A DNA stretch of 64,000 nucleotides from the NCBI RefSeq assembly GCF_000407485.1, contig NZ_ASWD01000002.1, forward strand, positions 1 to 64,000, given 5' to 3'. How positions within the stretch are numbered: position 1 is the first letter of the stretch; each line of letters opens with the position of its first letter. The notes under the pieces were generated by a model that searched no databases, was not told the DNA's origin, and was given only the letters and a program-made list of their open reading frames with translations. The stretch comes from Enterococcus pallens ATCC BAA-351. GTDB taxonomy: Bacteria > Bacillota > Bacilli > Lactobacillales > Enterococcaceae. Below are positions 8,759-20,804 of the stretch, piece by piece. Both the position numbers and the translations under genes were made by a program.

Positions 8759-9610
8759 ATGAGCGTTCTTTCCCATATGGACAGCATGAAAAAGGATATG
8801 TCTGCTGCCGAAAAGAAAATTTATCGCTTCATCTGCGATAATAAGGAGTCTATTCCTAATATGACAGCAAGCGAAATTGCTGCCGGTGCAGGATCAAGTG
8901 CACCAACAGTTGTACGTTTTTCAAAAAAGATGGGGTACAATAGTTTAACAGCTTTTAAAATCAGCCTTTCCGCTGAAACAAAGCAGCCTGCAGAAATTAC
9001 TGGTTATAGTGATGTTGATCCAAATGATCCTTTCCAAGTACTAAAACACAAAGTAGCAACGAATGCCCAATTCACAATTAGCGAAACAAGTGAACTTTTT
9101 AATGAGAAAATTTTCAATGAAACTTGTAAACTCATTGAATCTGCTAATTTTTGCTTTGTTTCTGGTATAGGTGCCTCACGTTTAGCCGCAGATGACTTTG
9201 CACAAAAATGGACTCGCCTTGGTAAAAACGTAGTTTACGAAACAGATTATAACCTGCTCTTGCCGCAATTGGTTACTAATGCTAAGCATAGCGTACTATT
9301 TCTAGTTTCGAATTCAGGAAAAACGCCAGAAATGGTTGCATTTGCTGAAACTGCCAAAAGCTTAGGAATACCAATTATTGCTTTGACACAATTTGGTCAG
9401 AACCGTTTATCAAAACTAGCGGATATTCATTTACAGACATCTCGACCGATGGAAGCCGAAGCTCGCAGTGCGGCAACTAATTCGATAATCGCGCAATTTA
9501 TTACCATCGATCTATTGTTCTATTTGTACACTAGAAGAAATCAAAAATATGCTAAGAAGATTTTGAATACACGTCACGCTATTGACACGTATCGGCAGAA
9601 GTATTTCTAA
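8759..9610 (+). CDS. MurR/RpiR-family transcriptional regulator
   Basis: The 283-aa protein has an N-terminal RpiR HTH (about 1-77, with ASEIAAGAGSSAPTVVRFSKKMGY) and a C-terminal SIS sugar-phosphate-binding domain (about 105-240, with VSGIGASR and LVSNSGKTPEM). These regulators sense phosphosugars. An extended -10 promoter (TGATATAAT, 8724-8732) and SD AAGAGGT precede it, and a strong terminator follows. No sugar operon adjoins it, so its target is probably elsewhere. Confidence 0.85.
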   Translation: MSVLSHMDSMKKDMSAAEKKIYRFICDNKESIPNMTASEIAAGAGSSAPTVVRFSKKMGYNSLTAFKISLSAETKQPAEITGYSDVDPNDPFQVLKHKVATNAQFTISETSELFNEKIFNETCKLIESANFCFVSGIGASRLAADDFAQKWTRLGKNVVYETDYNLLLPQLVTNAKHSVLFLVSNSGKTPEMVAFAETAKSLGIPIIALTQFGQNRLSKLADIHLQTSRPMEAEARSAATNSIIAQFITIDLLFYLYTRRNQKYAKKILNTRHAIDTYRQKYF

Positions 9611-9616
9611 TTTAAG

Positions 9617-9661
9617 CATCGAAGTTCTTGGCCAATCAGCCGGCACTTCGATGTTTTTTTA
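9617..9661 (+). terminator. Terminator of the RpiR-type gene
   Basis: The arms CATCGAAGT (9617-9625) and ACTTCGATG (9645-9653) enclose an inner GGCC/GCCGG stem and are followed by eight T residues. Confidence 0.88.
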
Positions 9662-10023
9662 TCAAATACCCTTTCCGAAATTAATCTTTTTCTAATTTTA
9701 TTAACAAGTTAGTTAAAAGTTACATTGTGTAGTCAAGAGGTTATTTTTGTTAAATCTCCCCCAATATATAGTAATTACAGCTGATTTTACTATTGGCAAA
9801 AAAACTTTCAATAACACCCTTAATAAGTTAAAAAAATATTTGATTACAACGCAAAAATTGTTCCATAAAATAAATTTTGTTTAAAAAAACTGAGAGTAAA
9901 CGCTTTCTTAGTTTAAAATACCTAATGATTCCACTAGAATCTACTATCTTATTTACTTAATACAAGGTAAACTATAGATATAAAATGTAGGATTTCCTAT
10001 TTATACGGAGGGCGAGATTAGCA
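9662..10023. other. AT-rich gap with a possible cre site
   Basis: This 362-bp intergenic stretch is very AT-rich and holds no convincing ORF. At 9894-9908 GAGTAAACGCTTTCT matches 13 of 15 positions of the CcpA cre consensus WTGWAARCGYWWWCW. Weak promoter hexamers (TTTACT near 9951, TATAGA/TATAAA near 9974-9984) and SD GGAGGG (about 10006) lead into the 386-aa gene. Confidence 0.45.
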
Positions 10024-11184
10024 ATGAAAGCGAAGAAAAAAAAACAGTTAAAAGCACAATTTTTAAAAGAATCTCCTTTATTTAAATTAAAAAAGGAAAC
10101 TAAGGCGCTCCTTAAAAACGGAGAGAATCCTTATTTCCTTGCCTTAGACTGTTTGTATCACCGTTACCATATCACACATTTCGATAAATCTGATGAGCAA
10201 TTAATGAATTTTCTTGAACGTTACTTATTAGAATTAATTGAACCTGTTAACTATCATGTCGGTCAGGAGCAATTATTGCATGACATGGGAAAATATCAGC
10301 ACTTGTTAGAAACATATTATCTATTAAAAAATGATCCATCCGCATTTAAGCAAAGTGTTGAATGGCTGCAAGAGTTTTTTACCGATCAAATAGAAACAAT
10401 CAAGCAATGGCCGGATCAGTTTATCCTAAGTATTTTTTCTGTAATAAAAGAAAACAATGCATTTTATTTTGTTAATGAGAGAGACCAGCAGAAATATTTA
10501 ATCAAAAATTTTAAGGCATTAAACCTAAAAAGCCTAGCAGCCAGAAAGCTTCGTGTGATCGCTTTGATTGTTCCAATTGGAGAAGACTATATTTCTACCC
10601 CACCAATTATTAGCGATCCAGACCAAGTTATTTTGGCAGCTTTAAGAAAAACATCTGCTGAAGAAGCTGCTGAAGATACAATCTTGTGGTATACCAGCTT
10701 CTTACACGATCAAATTGGCGAAGATATGGATGAGGTATTCGAAAGACTAGATAAGAAGTTTAGTGAAGAATTAGGTGATACTGCTGGTTGGGACGATGAA
10801 GCAGACAAGGAGGATCCACCTTTTTATCCCGCGCAAAGGCAAGCCCTTGAAACTCCAGAAGGTTTTGCACGCAGACTGTTGGCTCAGGATGAAACGCTAA
10901 ACGAGTTTATTTATCGTGAGCAAATGATGACCTTCTTAGTACAAATTATTAATCGTTTTCCTCAAATGTTTTTTGCAAAATCCAATGCTTTTTCTTTACT
11001 GGAAGCTTTAAGAGACATTTTTACAGACGAAGAAGTTGACGATGAACAGTTTGAAATGTACAGCAATTTTGCTTCTCTTTTCTGGTACGGTTTTTTAAGA
11101 GAAAATATGGCTGATGAAATTAAAGAAATTGAACCTTATCAGGTTTCTAAAGATTATTGGTTTGAACAATTTATGTCTTGTTAA
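10024..11184 (+). CDS. Unrecognised 386-aa protein
   Basis: I do not recognise a domain. The protein starts with a very basic tail (KAKKKKQLKAQ), has no signal peptide or membrane segment, and looks largely helical and acidic, with a negatively charged stretch at about 235-262 (DEVFERLDKKFSEELGDTAGWDDEADKED). The start is well supported by the SD GGAGGG 10-12 bp upstream. It is monocistronic, between the RpiR-type gene and the convergent suf operon. Normal codon use and its length argue for a real gene, probably a lineage-specific conserved hypothetical. Confidence 0.75.
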   Translation: MKAKKKKQLKAQFLKESPLFKLKKETKALLKNGENPYFLALDCLYHRYHITHFDKSDEQLMNFLERYLLELIEPVNYHVGQEQLLHDMGKYQHLLETYYLLKNDPSAFKQSVEWLQEFFTDQIETIKQWPDQFILSIFSVIKENNAFYFVNERDQQKYLIKNFKALNLKSLAARKLRVIALIVPIGEDYISTPPIISDPDQVILAALRKTSAEEAAEDTILWYTSFLHDQIGEDMDEVFERLDKKFSEELGDTAGWDDEADKEDPPFYPAQRQALETPEGFARRLLAQDETLNEFIYREQMMTFLVQIINRFPQMFFAKSNAFSLLEALRDIFTDEEVDDEQFEMYSNFASLFWYGFLRENMADEIKEIEPYQVSKDYWFEQFMSC

Positions 11185-11280
11185 TTCAAAAATGAGACTC
11201 CCTGATAATGCTTTTACGTTTTACTTTAAGCGTTGAATCCACTTAAACTTCAAACCAAGTAAGTGATCAAAATACTGAAT

Positions 11281-11322
11281 GCAATGATTAAAGTTAGACT
11301 AGTCTCCAACTTTAGTCATTGC
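11281..11322. repeat. Inverted repeat with 15-bp arms
   Basis: The arms GCAATGATTAAAGTT (11281-11295) and AACTTTAGTCATTGC (11308-11322) pair over 15 positions with one G-T. Neither side is followed directly by a T run, so it is not a clear intrinsic terminator, though it could end transcription of the 386-aa gene or stabilise its 3' end. Confidence 0.6.
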
Positions 11323-11504
11323 AAACAGTCATTTGAACACTTTTTTATTTTTCTATTGAGGAGCATTAATAAATACGCAGTTTACCATTCCTTGATAATT
11401 ATTAGGTTCTAATAATTGCTCCCTTTTATACCTGATCAAGAATACGTAAAAAAAGCATAGAACTCATTTCTCTTACATAAAGTCTTTACACTTTAGTTTT
11501 AAAT

Positions 11505-11552
11505 GAAGTAAAAAGGTTCTAAATACTGATTATTCCCAGTATCTAGAACCTT
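11505..11552 (-). terminator. Terminator of the suf operon
   Basis: The 16-bp stem AAGGTTCTAGATACTG/CAGTATTTAGAACCTT on the reverse strand, with one mismatch, is followed by TTTACTT. It begins about 10 bp after the sufB stop. Confidence 0.85.
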
Positions 11553-11562
11553 ATTCTACTGA

Positions 11563-12957
11563 TTAACCGACTGATCCTTCCATTTCAAACTGAATCAGAC
11601 GATTTAATTCTACTGCATATTCCATTGGTAATTCCTTCGTAAATGGTTCAACAAATCCCATAACAATCATCTCAGTCGCTTCCTGTTCCGAAATACCACG
11701 ACTCATTAGATAATACAGCTGTTCCTCAGAAATTTTAGAAACCTTGGCCTCATGCTCCAAAGAAACATTACCATTCATGATTTCGTTGTAAGGAATCGTA
11801 TCCGAACGGGAAATGTCATCCATGATAATTGTATCACACTCAATGTGGCTAAATGAGCCTTCACTATTACGAGTAAAGCGAACTGTTCCACGATAATCTA
11901 CTGCTCCGCCATCCTTCGCAATTGACTTAGAAACAATAGAACTAGAGGTATTTGGTGCATTATGAATCATTCGTGCACCATTGTCTAATACAATATTCTT
12001 TCCAGCAACAGCGATTGACAACATAGTACCACGAGCGCCTTTACCATTCATGTAAACACTCGGGTATTTCATAGTAACTTTAGAACCTAAGTTGCCATCG
12101 ACCCATTCCATAGTAGCATTCTCTTGTGCTTGGCCTCTCTTAGTTTCTAAACTGTAAACATTATTGGACCAATTCTGAATCGTCGTATAACGACAATAGC
12201 CATCTTTTTTAACAAAAACTTCTACCACAGCTGCGTGCAGACTATCTGACGAATAAGTCGGAGCCGTACAGCCTTCAACATAATTGATGCTGGCGCCTTC
12301 ATCTACAATAATCAAGGTACGTTCAAATTGTCCCGTATTGGCTGCATTGATTCGGAAATATGATTGAATTGGAATATCAGTTTGAACCCCTTTTGGTACG
12401 TAAATAAAGGTTCCACCTGACCAAGCAGCTGAATTTAAAGCAGCCAATTTATTATCTGATGGCGGTACCAAGGTACCAAAATATTCTTTAAACAATTCAG
12501 GATATTCCTTCAATGCAGAGTCGGTATCCGTAAAGACGATCCCTAATTTCTCAAATTCATCCTTCATATTATGGTAAACCACTTCTGACTCATACTGGGC
12601 CGAAGCACCTGCTAAGTATGCGCGTTCTGCTTCAGGAATTCCTAAGCGTTCAAAGGTTGTTTTGATTTCTTCAGGAACATCGTCCCAGTCACGAGCAGGC
12701 TTATTGCTTGATTTGATATAATAATTAATTTTATTGAAATCTAGGTCACTTAAATCTGGACCATAATCAGGCATATCTAGTTTGTAGAATGTTTCCAGAG
12801 ATTTCAAACGAAACTCTAGCATCCACTCAGGTTCTCCTTTAACGCGGGAGATTTCGCGAATTACTTCTTCCGACAAACCTTCACCAGTCGTAAAGACGGG
12901 TTTTACATCGTCGTGGAAGCCAAATTGGTACTCATCTTGCAGTTCAGGTACAGTCAT
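11563..12957 (-). CDS. sufB: Fe-S cluster assembly scaffold SufB
   Basis: The 464-aa protein has the usual SufB length and a beta-helix core (about 150-400). With SufC and SufD it forms the scaffold on which Fe-S clusters are built in the cytoplasm. The conserved C-terminal segment ([20 protein letters not shown], with the HEA motif, and [19 protein letters not shown]) is present. It is the last gene of sufCDSUB, 11 bp after sufU, and is followed by a strong terminator. Confidence 0.95.
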   Translation of the reverse strand: MTVPELQDEYQFGFHDDVKPVFTTGEGLSEEVIREISRVKGEPEWMLEFRLKSLETFYKLDMPDYGPDLSDLDFNKINYYIKSSNKPARDWDDVPEEIKTTFERLGIPEAERAYLAGASAQYESEVVYHNMKDEFEKLGIVFTDTDSALKEYPELFKEYFGTLVPPSDNKLAALNSAAWSGGTFIYVPKGVQTDIPIQSYFRINAANTGQFERTLIIVDEGASINYVEGCTAPTYSSDSLHAAVVEVFVKKDGYCRYTTIQNWSNNVYSLETKRGQAQENATMEWVDGNLGSKVTMKYPSVYMNGKGARGTMLSIAVAGKNIVLDNGARMIHNAPNTSSSIVSKSIAKDGGAVDYRGTVRFTRNSEGSFSHIECDTIIMDDISRSDTIPYNEIMNGNVSLEHEAKVSKISEEQLYYLMSRGISEQEATEMIVMGFVEPFTKELPMEYAVELNRLIQFEMEGSVG

Positions 12958-12968
12958 AGTTCCCGCTC

Positions 12969-15941
<2,973 letters not shown>

Positions 15942-15953
15942 TTATCTTGCCTC

Positions 15954-16724
15954 CTACACTTCTTCTTTGTATTCAATACCTAATTCAGCTGAGATACCAG
16001 CATAACCTTCAGATTCCAGACGTTTTGCCAATTCAGAATCACCAGTTAGTACCACTCGGCCATCCATCATGATATGAACCACGTCAGGTACAATATAATT
16101 TAACAGGCGTTGATAGTGAGTGATGATTAACGCTCCAAAGTTATCTCCGCGCATCGCATTGATTCCTTTTGATACAACCTTCAAGGCATCAATATCCAAT
16201 CCTGAATCGATCTCGTCCAAAATAGCAAAAGTTGGTTCAATCATCAACAATTGAAGAATTTCATTCCGTTTCTTTTCGCCGCCAGAAAAGCCTTCGTTTA
16301 AGTAGCGTTCCGCCATTTCTTCCGGCATATTCAGCAATTCCATTTTAGCATCTAATTTTTTCAAAAAGTTCATGACTGAAATCTTGTCTGCTTCTTCACG
16401 ACCCGCATTCATTGCTGCTCGCATAAATTCAGCATTGCTGATTCCAGGGATTTCGCTAGGGTACTGCATGGCTAAAAACAAACCTAAACGTGCCCGTTCA
16501 TCCACTTCTAATTCCAAAACATTGGTTCCGTCAAACAAGATTTCTCCTTGTGTAACTTCGTAATTAGGATTTCCCATAATTGCTGCTGAAAGGGTTGATT
16601 TACCCGTTCCGTTTGGCCCCATGATGGCATGGATTTCTCCAGTTTTCATCGTTAAGTTGACGCCTTTTAAAATTTCTTTATCTTCAATGGATACATGCAA
16701 ATCTTTAATCTCTAAAACAGACAT
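15954..16724 (-). CDS. sufC: Fe-S assembly ATPase SufC
   Basis: The 256-aa ABC-type ATPase energises the SufBCD scaffold. The Walker A GPNGTGKST, the signature SGGEKKRNE and the Walker B FAILDEIDSGLD are all present. The start was set at 16724 because GGAGGG lies 7 bp upstream; an upstream in-frame ATG lacks a ribosome-binding site. It is the first gene of sufCDSUB. Confidence 0.95.
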   Translation of the reverse strand: MSVLEIKDLHVSIEDKEILKGVNLTMKTGEIHAIMGPNGTGKSTLSAAIMGNPNYEVTQGEILFDGTNVLELEVDERARLGLFLAMQYPSEIPGISNAEFMRAAMNAGREEADKISVMNFLKKLDAKMELLNMPEEMAERYLNEGFSGGEKKRNEILQLLMIEPTFAILDEIDSGLDIDALKVVSKGINAMRGDNFGALIITHYQRLLNYIVPDVVHIMMDGRVVLTGDSELAKRLESEGYAGISAELGIEYKEEV

Positions 16725-16759
16725 GAAATTCCCTCCAAAATATTTTTTCGTTCTCACCT

Positions 16760-16788
16760 ATTTTAGACTAATTGAGAATGTAATTCAA
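16760..16788 (-). promoter_or_regulatory. suf operon promoter
   Basis: On the reverse strand a -35 TTGAAT (16783-16788) and a -10 TAAAAT (16760-16765) have a 17-bp spacer and lie about 35 bp upstream of the sufC start. I saw no clear Fur, PerR or IscR-type operator. Confidence 0.6.
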
Positions 16789-16888
16789 ACTAATTCGGTC
16801 ATTTTCTAAAAGAAAACTAGAATTTGTTTAGAATCATTCTTGTATTAGCGCAATTAGAAAATTATACACTCGCCTGAACCAGAACTAT

Positions 16889-17659
16889 CTAGTACAAACA
16901 CTTTATATGATGATTGTGTAATTTCTTCATTTTTTCCGCTGCTAATGGTTGATCGGTGATCAAATAATCAATTTCATGGCAAGCAATCCCTTGATACATG
17001 TATTTATGATCCAACTTATCAGCGGTTGCTAATACCACCAATTGATTGGCTTGTCGACGAAAGGCCTTCTTCATAAACGCTTCACCTTCGTGTGTTTCAG
17101 TAACACCATGCTCAAAATCTAGTCCTCGGCAACCGATAAAAGCCATGTCAGCATTATAACTTAGACTGTCATTATAAGCTTTTGATCCATTGATCGTTGC
17201 CCGCTTTGGTACAATTGACCCACCCAATATAGAAACATGCGCTGAAGTAAATTCGCTTAACATAGCCGCAGTCAGTACTCCGTTAGTTATAATTTGTAAC
17301 CCGTCAAACTTACTTAGATTCTTAATCAAATGCAGACTAGTTGTACTGGAATCCAGAAAAATCACCATGTCGTCCTTGATCAAGGTTGCAGCAACATTAG
17401 CTATGTACTGCTTATTGTCCTCTTCATCCAACCGAGTGACCTTCATTAAATAAGGTACATCAATTTTTTTATTATCAACAATCATCGCTCCACCGCGTGT
17501 TCGACGAATTAGTCCACTTTTTTCCAGCATGATTAAATCTCGTTTAACAGTAGCCTCACTATAATTCACCAGTTCAATTAAATCGACTACACGGGCAAAT
17601 TGATTCACCTTCAAATAATTGACAATCTGCTGCTGACGATCTTCAATGACACTTAGCAT
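16889..17659 (-). CDS. DeoR-family transcriptional regulator
   Basis: The 256-aa protein has an N-terminal DeoR HTH (about 5-60, with SEATVKRDLIMLEKSGLIRRTRGG) and a C-terminal sensor domain with the DeoR effector-site motifs DSSTTS (about 103) and TNGV. DeoR-type proteins usually respond to phosphosugars. It lies just downstream of, and on the same strand as, the PTS/aldolase operon, separated by a terminator. A TGAACG half-site occurs upstream of this gene (17705-17710) and four times in the PTS promoter region, which suggests it controls both. Confidence 0.85.
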   Translation of the reverse strand: MLSVIEDRQQQIVNYLKVNQFARVVDLIELVNYSEATVKRDLIMLEKSGLIRRTRGGAMIVDNKKIDVPYLMKVTRLDEEDNKQYIANVAATLIKDDMVIFLDSSTTSLHLIKNLSKFDGLQIITNGVLTAAMLSEFTSAHVSILGGSIVPKRATINGSKAYNDSLSYNADMAFIGCRGLDFEHGVTETHEGEAFMKKAFRRQANQLVVLATADKLDHKYMYQGIACHEIDYLITDQPLAAEKMKKLHNHHIKCLY

Positions 17660-17718
17660 AAAATATTGCTCCTCTCTATATGATGGTTGCTAATTCAATT
17701 TTAGCGTTCATTGAAAAA

Positions 17719-17761
17719 GAAAGGCAACCCTTTTTGTTTGTAGCCAAAAGGGTTGCCTTTC
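17719..17761 (-). terminator. Terminator of the fructose-like PTS operon
   Basis: The 16-bp perfect arms GAAAGGCAACCCTTTT and AAAAGGGTTGCCTTTC are followed on the reverse strand by TTTTTC. Confidence 0.88.
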
Positions 17762-17771
17762 TTATTGTTGA

Positions 17772-18632
17772 TTAATATAAATCAGCCTTACCTACTGTTT
17801 GAAGTACCGTCATTTTATGACGTACAACAGCTTTTACTTTTTCATTTGCCCCTGGGAAAACATCTCCTGGCTCAAGCATGTCAGGATTCTCTGATAAAAT
17901 TTCCCGCAAAGCATCAAAGAAAACACTCTTTAAATCGGAACTTAAATTTACCTTAGCTACTCCATGTTTCACAGCTTCACTTACTTCTGAATCTGGATTA
18001 CCAGAGCCACCATGTAGAACAAAAGGAATATCAATTCGTTTATTTAACTCCTTAAGCAATTCAATGTTCAGCTTAGGCGTCATATTTTTTGGATAAAGTC
18101 CATGAGCCGTTCCAATTGCAACTGCTAATGTATCAATTCCTGTTTCCTTAACGAAGGTCTCTGCCTGATCTGGATCGGTGTAAATAATATTGGCAGATCC
18201 ACCTTCTGCAGAACCGTTGTTGCCAATTGTTCCTAATTCCGCTTCCACCGAAACATTCACGTTATGCGCTAATTCAACAACCTGTTTAGTTATAGCCAAA
18301 TTATCCTCATAAGGCTGAGCAGAAGCATCAATCATTACGGAGGTGTAACCATTGCGAATCGCTCGCATAACATCTTTGATCGTACCACCATGATCCATGT
18401 GAATTACCACTGGAACACTGCTGTTATGGGCATATTCACGGGCTGCCGCGACAAACTCATTATTCAGATAAGCAATCTCATCAGGATGGATTTCTAAGAT
18501 AACTGGTGCATTTTGAACCTCAGCTTCTTCCATAATTGCCTTCATCATGTCATAACTGCAAATGTTAAATGCAGGCACTGCAAACTTATTTTCTTTAGCA
18601 ACAGCCAGTAAATCCTTCATTGTATATAACAT
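17772..18632 (-). CDS. Class II ketose-bisphosphate aldolase (fructose/tagatose type)
   Basis: The 286-aa class II aldolase shows the Zn site and catalytic Asp in IHMDHGG (D80, H81), the EAELGTIG motif and LHGGSG. It should cleave a ketose-1,6-bisphosphate to dihydroxyacetone phosphate and glyceraldehyde-3-phosphate. Length and motifs match the GatY/KbaY/Fba group, and sequence alone does not fix fructose versus tagatose. Its ATG overlaps the stop of the PTS IIBC gene. No kinase to make the bisphosphate is encoded in this operon. Confidence 0.88.
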   Translation of the reverse strand: MLYTMKDLLAVAKENKFAVPAFNICSYDMMKAIMEEAEVQNAPVILEIHPDEIAYLNNEFVAAAREYAHNSSVPVVIHMDHGGTIKDVMRAIRNGYTSVMIDASAQPYEDNLAITKQVVELAHNVNVSVEAELGTIGNNGSAEGGSANIIYTDPDQAETFVKETGIDTLAVAIGTAHGLYPKNMTPKLNIELLKELNKRIDIPFVLHGGSGNPDSEVSEAVKHGVAKVNLSSDLKSVFFDALREILSENPDMLEPGDVFPGANEKVKAVVRHKMTVLQTVGKADLY

Positions 18633-20035
18633 TATACTTCCACCTCATTAGTTAATTTTTCTTCTGTTTCTTCTATTGTTACAGGTTTCTTTAACAAGCC
18701 AACCGACAAAGCGGTGACAACTGTTCCTGCCACCAAAGCTAGAAGATACATTGGCAGGTTGTTCATTACATTAGGAATCAGCATTACCCATATTCCGCCG
18801 TGGGGAGCCATTGAAGTTACACCAGCTGCCATTGAAATACCCGCCGCTGTAGCTGATCCCAGCATTAGGCTTGGGATAACCCGGATAGGATCGGCCACTG
18901 CAAAAGGAATGGCCCCTTCAGTGATATAAGAAGCGCCTAAAATCCAGCAGGACTGTCCGGATGTCCGCTCTTCTTTGGTAAATTTATTTTTGAACAAGAT
19001 AGTAGCTAGCGCCAGTCCTAGAGGCGGTGTCATTCCTGCTGCCATACAAGCTGCGATTGGTGCATTTACTCCCGCAGACATTAAACCAATTGAAAAGGTA
19101 GAAATAGATTTGTTAATTGGGCCTCCCATGTCCGCTGCCATCATTACACCGATCAGTAGACCAAACAGCAATCCCGAGGTATTACCAAGTCCGTTTAACC
19201 AAGAAGTCAATGCATCTAAAACCCATGCAATTGGCTGATCGATCAAAAAGACCATGGCTAAACCGATCAATAAAATAGAGACTAATGGAACTACAATTAG
19301 TTGGTAAATAGCCGCAAATTGTTTTTTGATAGAAATTTTATTTGCCATGAAGTTAGTCACATAACCTGCTAACAGACCGCCAATCATCCCGCCTAAAAAT
19401 CCTGATCCACCATTTGCGGCAAGTAAGCCCGCGACGATTCCTGGAGCAAATCCTGGCTTGCCAGCTATCGAACTAGCAATTCCTGCTCCTAACGCTGGTA
19501 CCATCATGGCAAAGGCTGTACCACCGCCAATAGTAGAAAGTGCACCTGCCAACACATTGTAATCCGCTGACTCAGGATCAGACGCGGTGATACCAAATGC
19601 AAAACTCAGTGCAATAATGATTCCACCCGCAATGACAAATGGCAGCATGTAGTTTACACCATTCATAAAGTGATTATAGATTCCTGCTTTTTGCTGGGAA
19701 GACTCAGCTTTTTTTTCAGAAGATACTCGCATCGTCCCTTGATTGTTTAGCGCTTCTTCAATAACTTTCTCTGCTTCCTTAATAGCTCTACCAGTTGAAA
19801 CTCGCTTAACCTCTTTGCCAGCAAAACGAGATAGGTCAATGTCTTTATCCACCGCAATAATAATGGCGTCTGCTGCTTCGATCTCAGCCCTTGTTAATTC
19901 ATTTTCAACTTTAGCTCCCTGCGTTTCAAACTTTGCTTGATATCCCAAGCTGGCTGCAGTTACTTCTAGCTTTTCCGCCGACATATAAGTGTGGGCAATC
20001 CCTGTAGGACAAGCAGTAATTCCGACAATCTTCAT
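18632..20035 (-). CDS. Fructose-like PTS transporter EIIBC
   Basis: The 467-aa protein has an N-terminal fructose-type IIB domain (about 1-105) with phosphocysteine C9 in ITACPTGIAHT, a short linker, and a multi-span IIC domain (about 122-455) carrying GGPINKS. It imports and phosphorylates a ketose or related sugar. The start at 20035 was chosen because GGGAGGAATC precedes it. It follows the IIA gene by 30 bp. Confidence 0.88.
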   Translation of the reverse strand: MKIVGITACPTGIAHTYMSAEKLEVTAASLGYQAKFETQGAKVENELTRAEIEAADAIIIAVDKDIDLSRFAGKEVKRVSTGRAIKEAEKVIEEALNNQGTMRVSSEKKAESSQQKAGIYNHFMNGVNYMLPFVIAGGIIIALSFAFGITASDPESADYNVLAGALSTIGGGTAFAMMVPALGAGIASSIAGKPGFAPGIVAGLLAANGGSGFLGGMIGGLLAGYVTNFMANKISIKKQFAAIYQLIVVPLVSILLIGLAMVFLIDQPIAWVLDALTSWLNGLGNTSGLLFGLLIGVMMAADMGGPINKSISTFSIGLMSAGVNAPIAACMAAGMTPPLGLALATILFKNKFTKEERTSGQSCWILGASYITEGAIPFAVADPIRVIPSLMLGSATAAGISMAAGVTSMAPHGGIWVMLIPNVMNNLPMYLLALVAGTVVTALSVGLLKKPVTIEETEEKLTNEVEV

Positions 20036-20065
20036 AATGATTCCTCCCATTTCTTCTCGACCAAT

Positions 20066-20530
20066 TTAAGAAACTGTTTCGGTCGTATTTCCAATAATTT
20101 TCATTACTTCATCTGAACTAGCAGCCGCTTTTAATTGATCTCTAAACTCCTTATTCATGAGTTTTCGAGATAATGTACTTAAAATAGCTAAATGCATGTC
20201 AGAATTCTTTTTGGGAACTAAAATAGCAAATACACATTCAATTGGCTGATCATCTAATCCTTGATAATCTTTCATACTGCTACCATGAACAAAACACACT
20301 GTTGGTTTTAAGACGTGCCTACTTTTAGCATGCGGAATTCCAAAACCATCCTCAATTCCTGTTGATGTTTCAGCTTCTCGCTTGTATAGATCTTTTACGA
20401 TATTCTTAGCTTTAGTTGCCCGACCATTTTCCTCCAGCAGCTGACCGATTTGTTCAAACAAGTCTCTCTTTGATCTGATTGAATCATCAAAAATAACTAA
20501 ATCACTCATCATCATACTAGATAGATTCAT
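20066..20530 (-). CDS. Fructose-like PTS EIIA
   Basis: The 154-aa PTS IIA domain of the fructose/mannitol family has the phosphohistidine in the GFGIPHAKS motif. It passes phosphate from HPr to the IIB domain of the next gene. The 20530 ATG follows AGGGGAAG; a longer in-frame start at 20572 lies within the mRNA leader and lacks a clear SD. Confidence 0.88.
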   Translation of the reverse strand: MNLSSMMMSDLVIFDDSIRSKRDLFEQIGQLLEENGRATKAKNIVKDLYKREAETSTGIEDGFGIPHAKSRHVLKPTVCFVHGSSMKDYQGLDDQPIECVFAILVPKKNSDMHLAILSTLSRKLMNKEFRDQLKAAASSDEVMKIIGNTTETVS

Positions 20531-20553
20531 TAAAACACTTCCCCTAATAGTTA

Positions 20554-20682
20554 TGTTAACGTTTTCCTTCATCTGTGATCACTATAGCATCGTTAACTAA
20601 ACCGTTCAATGTTTTGAATGTTTTTAGGTAAACAAGTCTTTTTTAGCTCTTTTCGTTCAAATTAGTTGAACGAAAACGTTCA
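20554..20682 (-). promoter_or_regulatory. Fructose-like operon promoter with cre and TGAACG repeats
   Basis: On the reverse strand the -35 is TTGAAC (20604-20609) and the -10 is TATAGT (20581-20586), with a 17-bp spacer. Just downstream AGGAAAACGTTAACA (20554-20568) matches 14 of 15 cre positions, so CcpA repression is likely. TGAACG units occur at the -35 (20603-20609) and at 20654-20660, 20666-20672 and 20677-20682 in both orientations. The middle pair forms CGTTCAA-N5-TTGAACG, a candidate operator for the DeoR-type regulator. Confidence 0.7.
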
Positions 20683-20739
20683 CTAGTCTTTTGTTTTTTT
20701 ATGTATAACAGAAATTCGAATAGAACTTACAAAATAACT

Positions 20740-20790
20740 AAAAAAAGCCTTCTCGACGTTTAGATCACTCTAATCCGTCAAGAAGGCTTT
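20740..20790 (-). terminator. Terminator of metNIQ
   Basis: The arms AAAGCCTTCT (20744-20753) and AGAAGGCTTT (20781-20790), with an inner GACG/CGTC extension, are followed on the reverse strand by T residues. Confidence 0.85.
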
Positions 20791-20804
20791 ATCCATTCTA
20801 TTGT

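Larger units (their letters stand above)
11185..11562. other. Intergenic gap with hairpins, no gene
   Basis: This 378-bp stretch between convergent genes has no plausible ORF. It holds a 15-bp-arm inverted repeat (11281-11322), a perfect 9-bp palindrome (11397-11417) and the suf terminator. Confidence 0.6.

Noticed and set aside
16740-16888. Fur or PerR box upstream of sufC
   Set aside because: Only loose AT-rich similarity; no site matched the expected inverted repeats.
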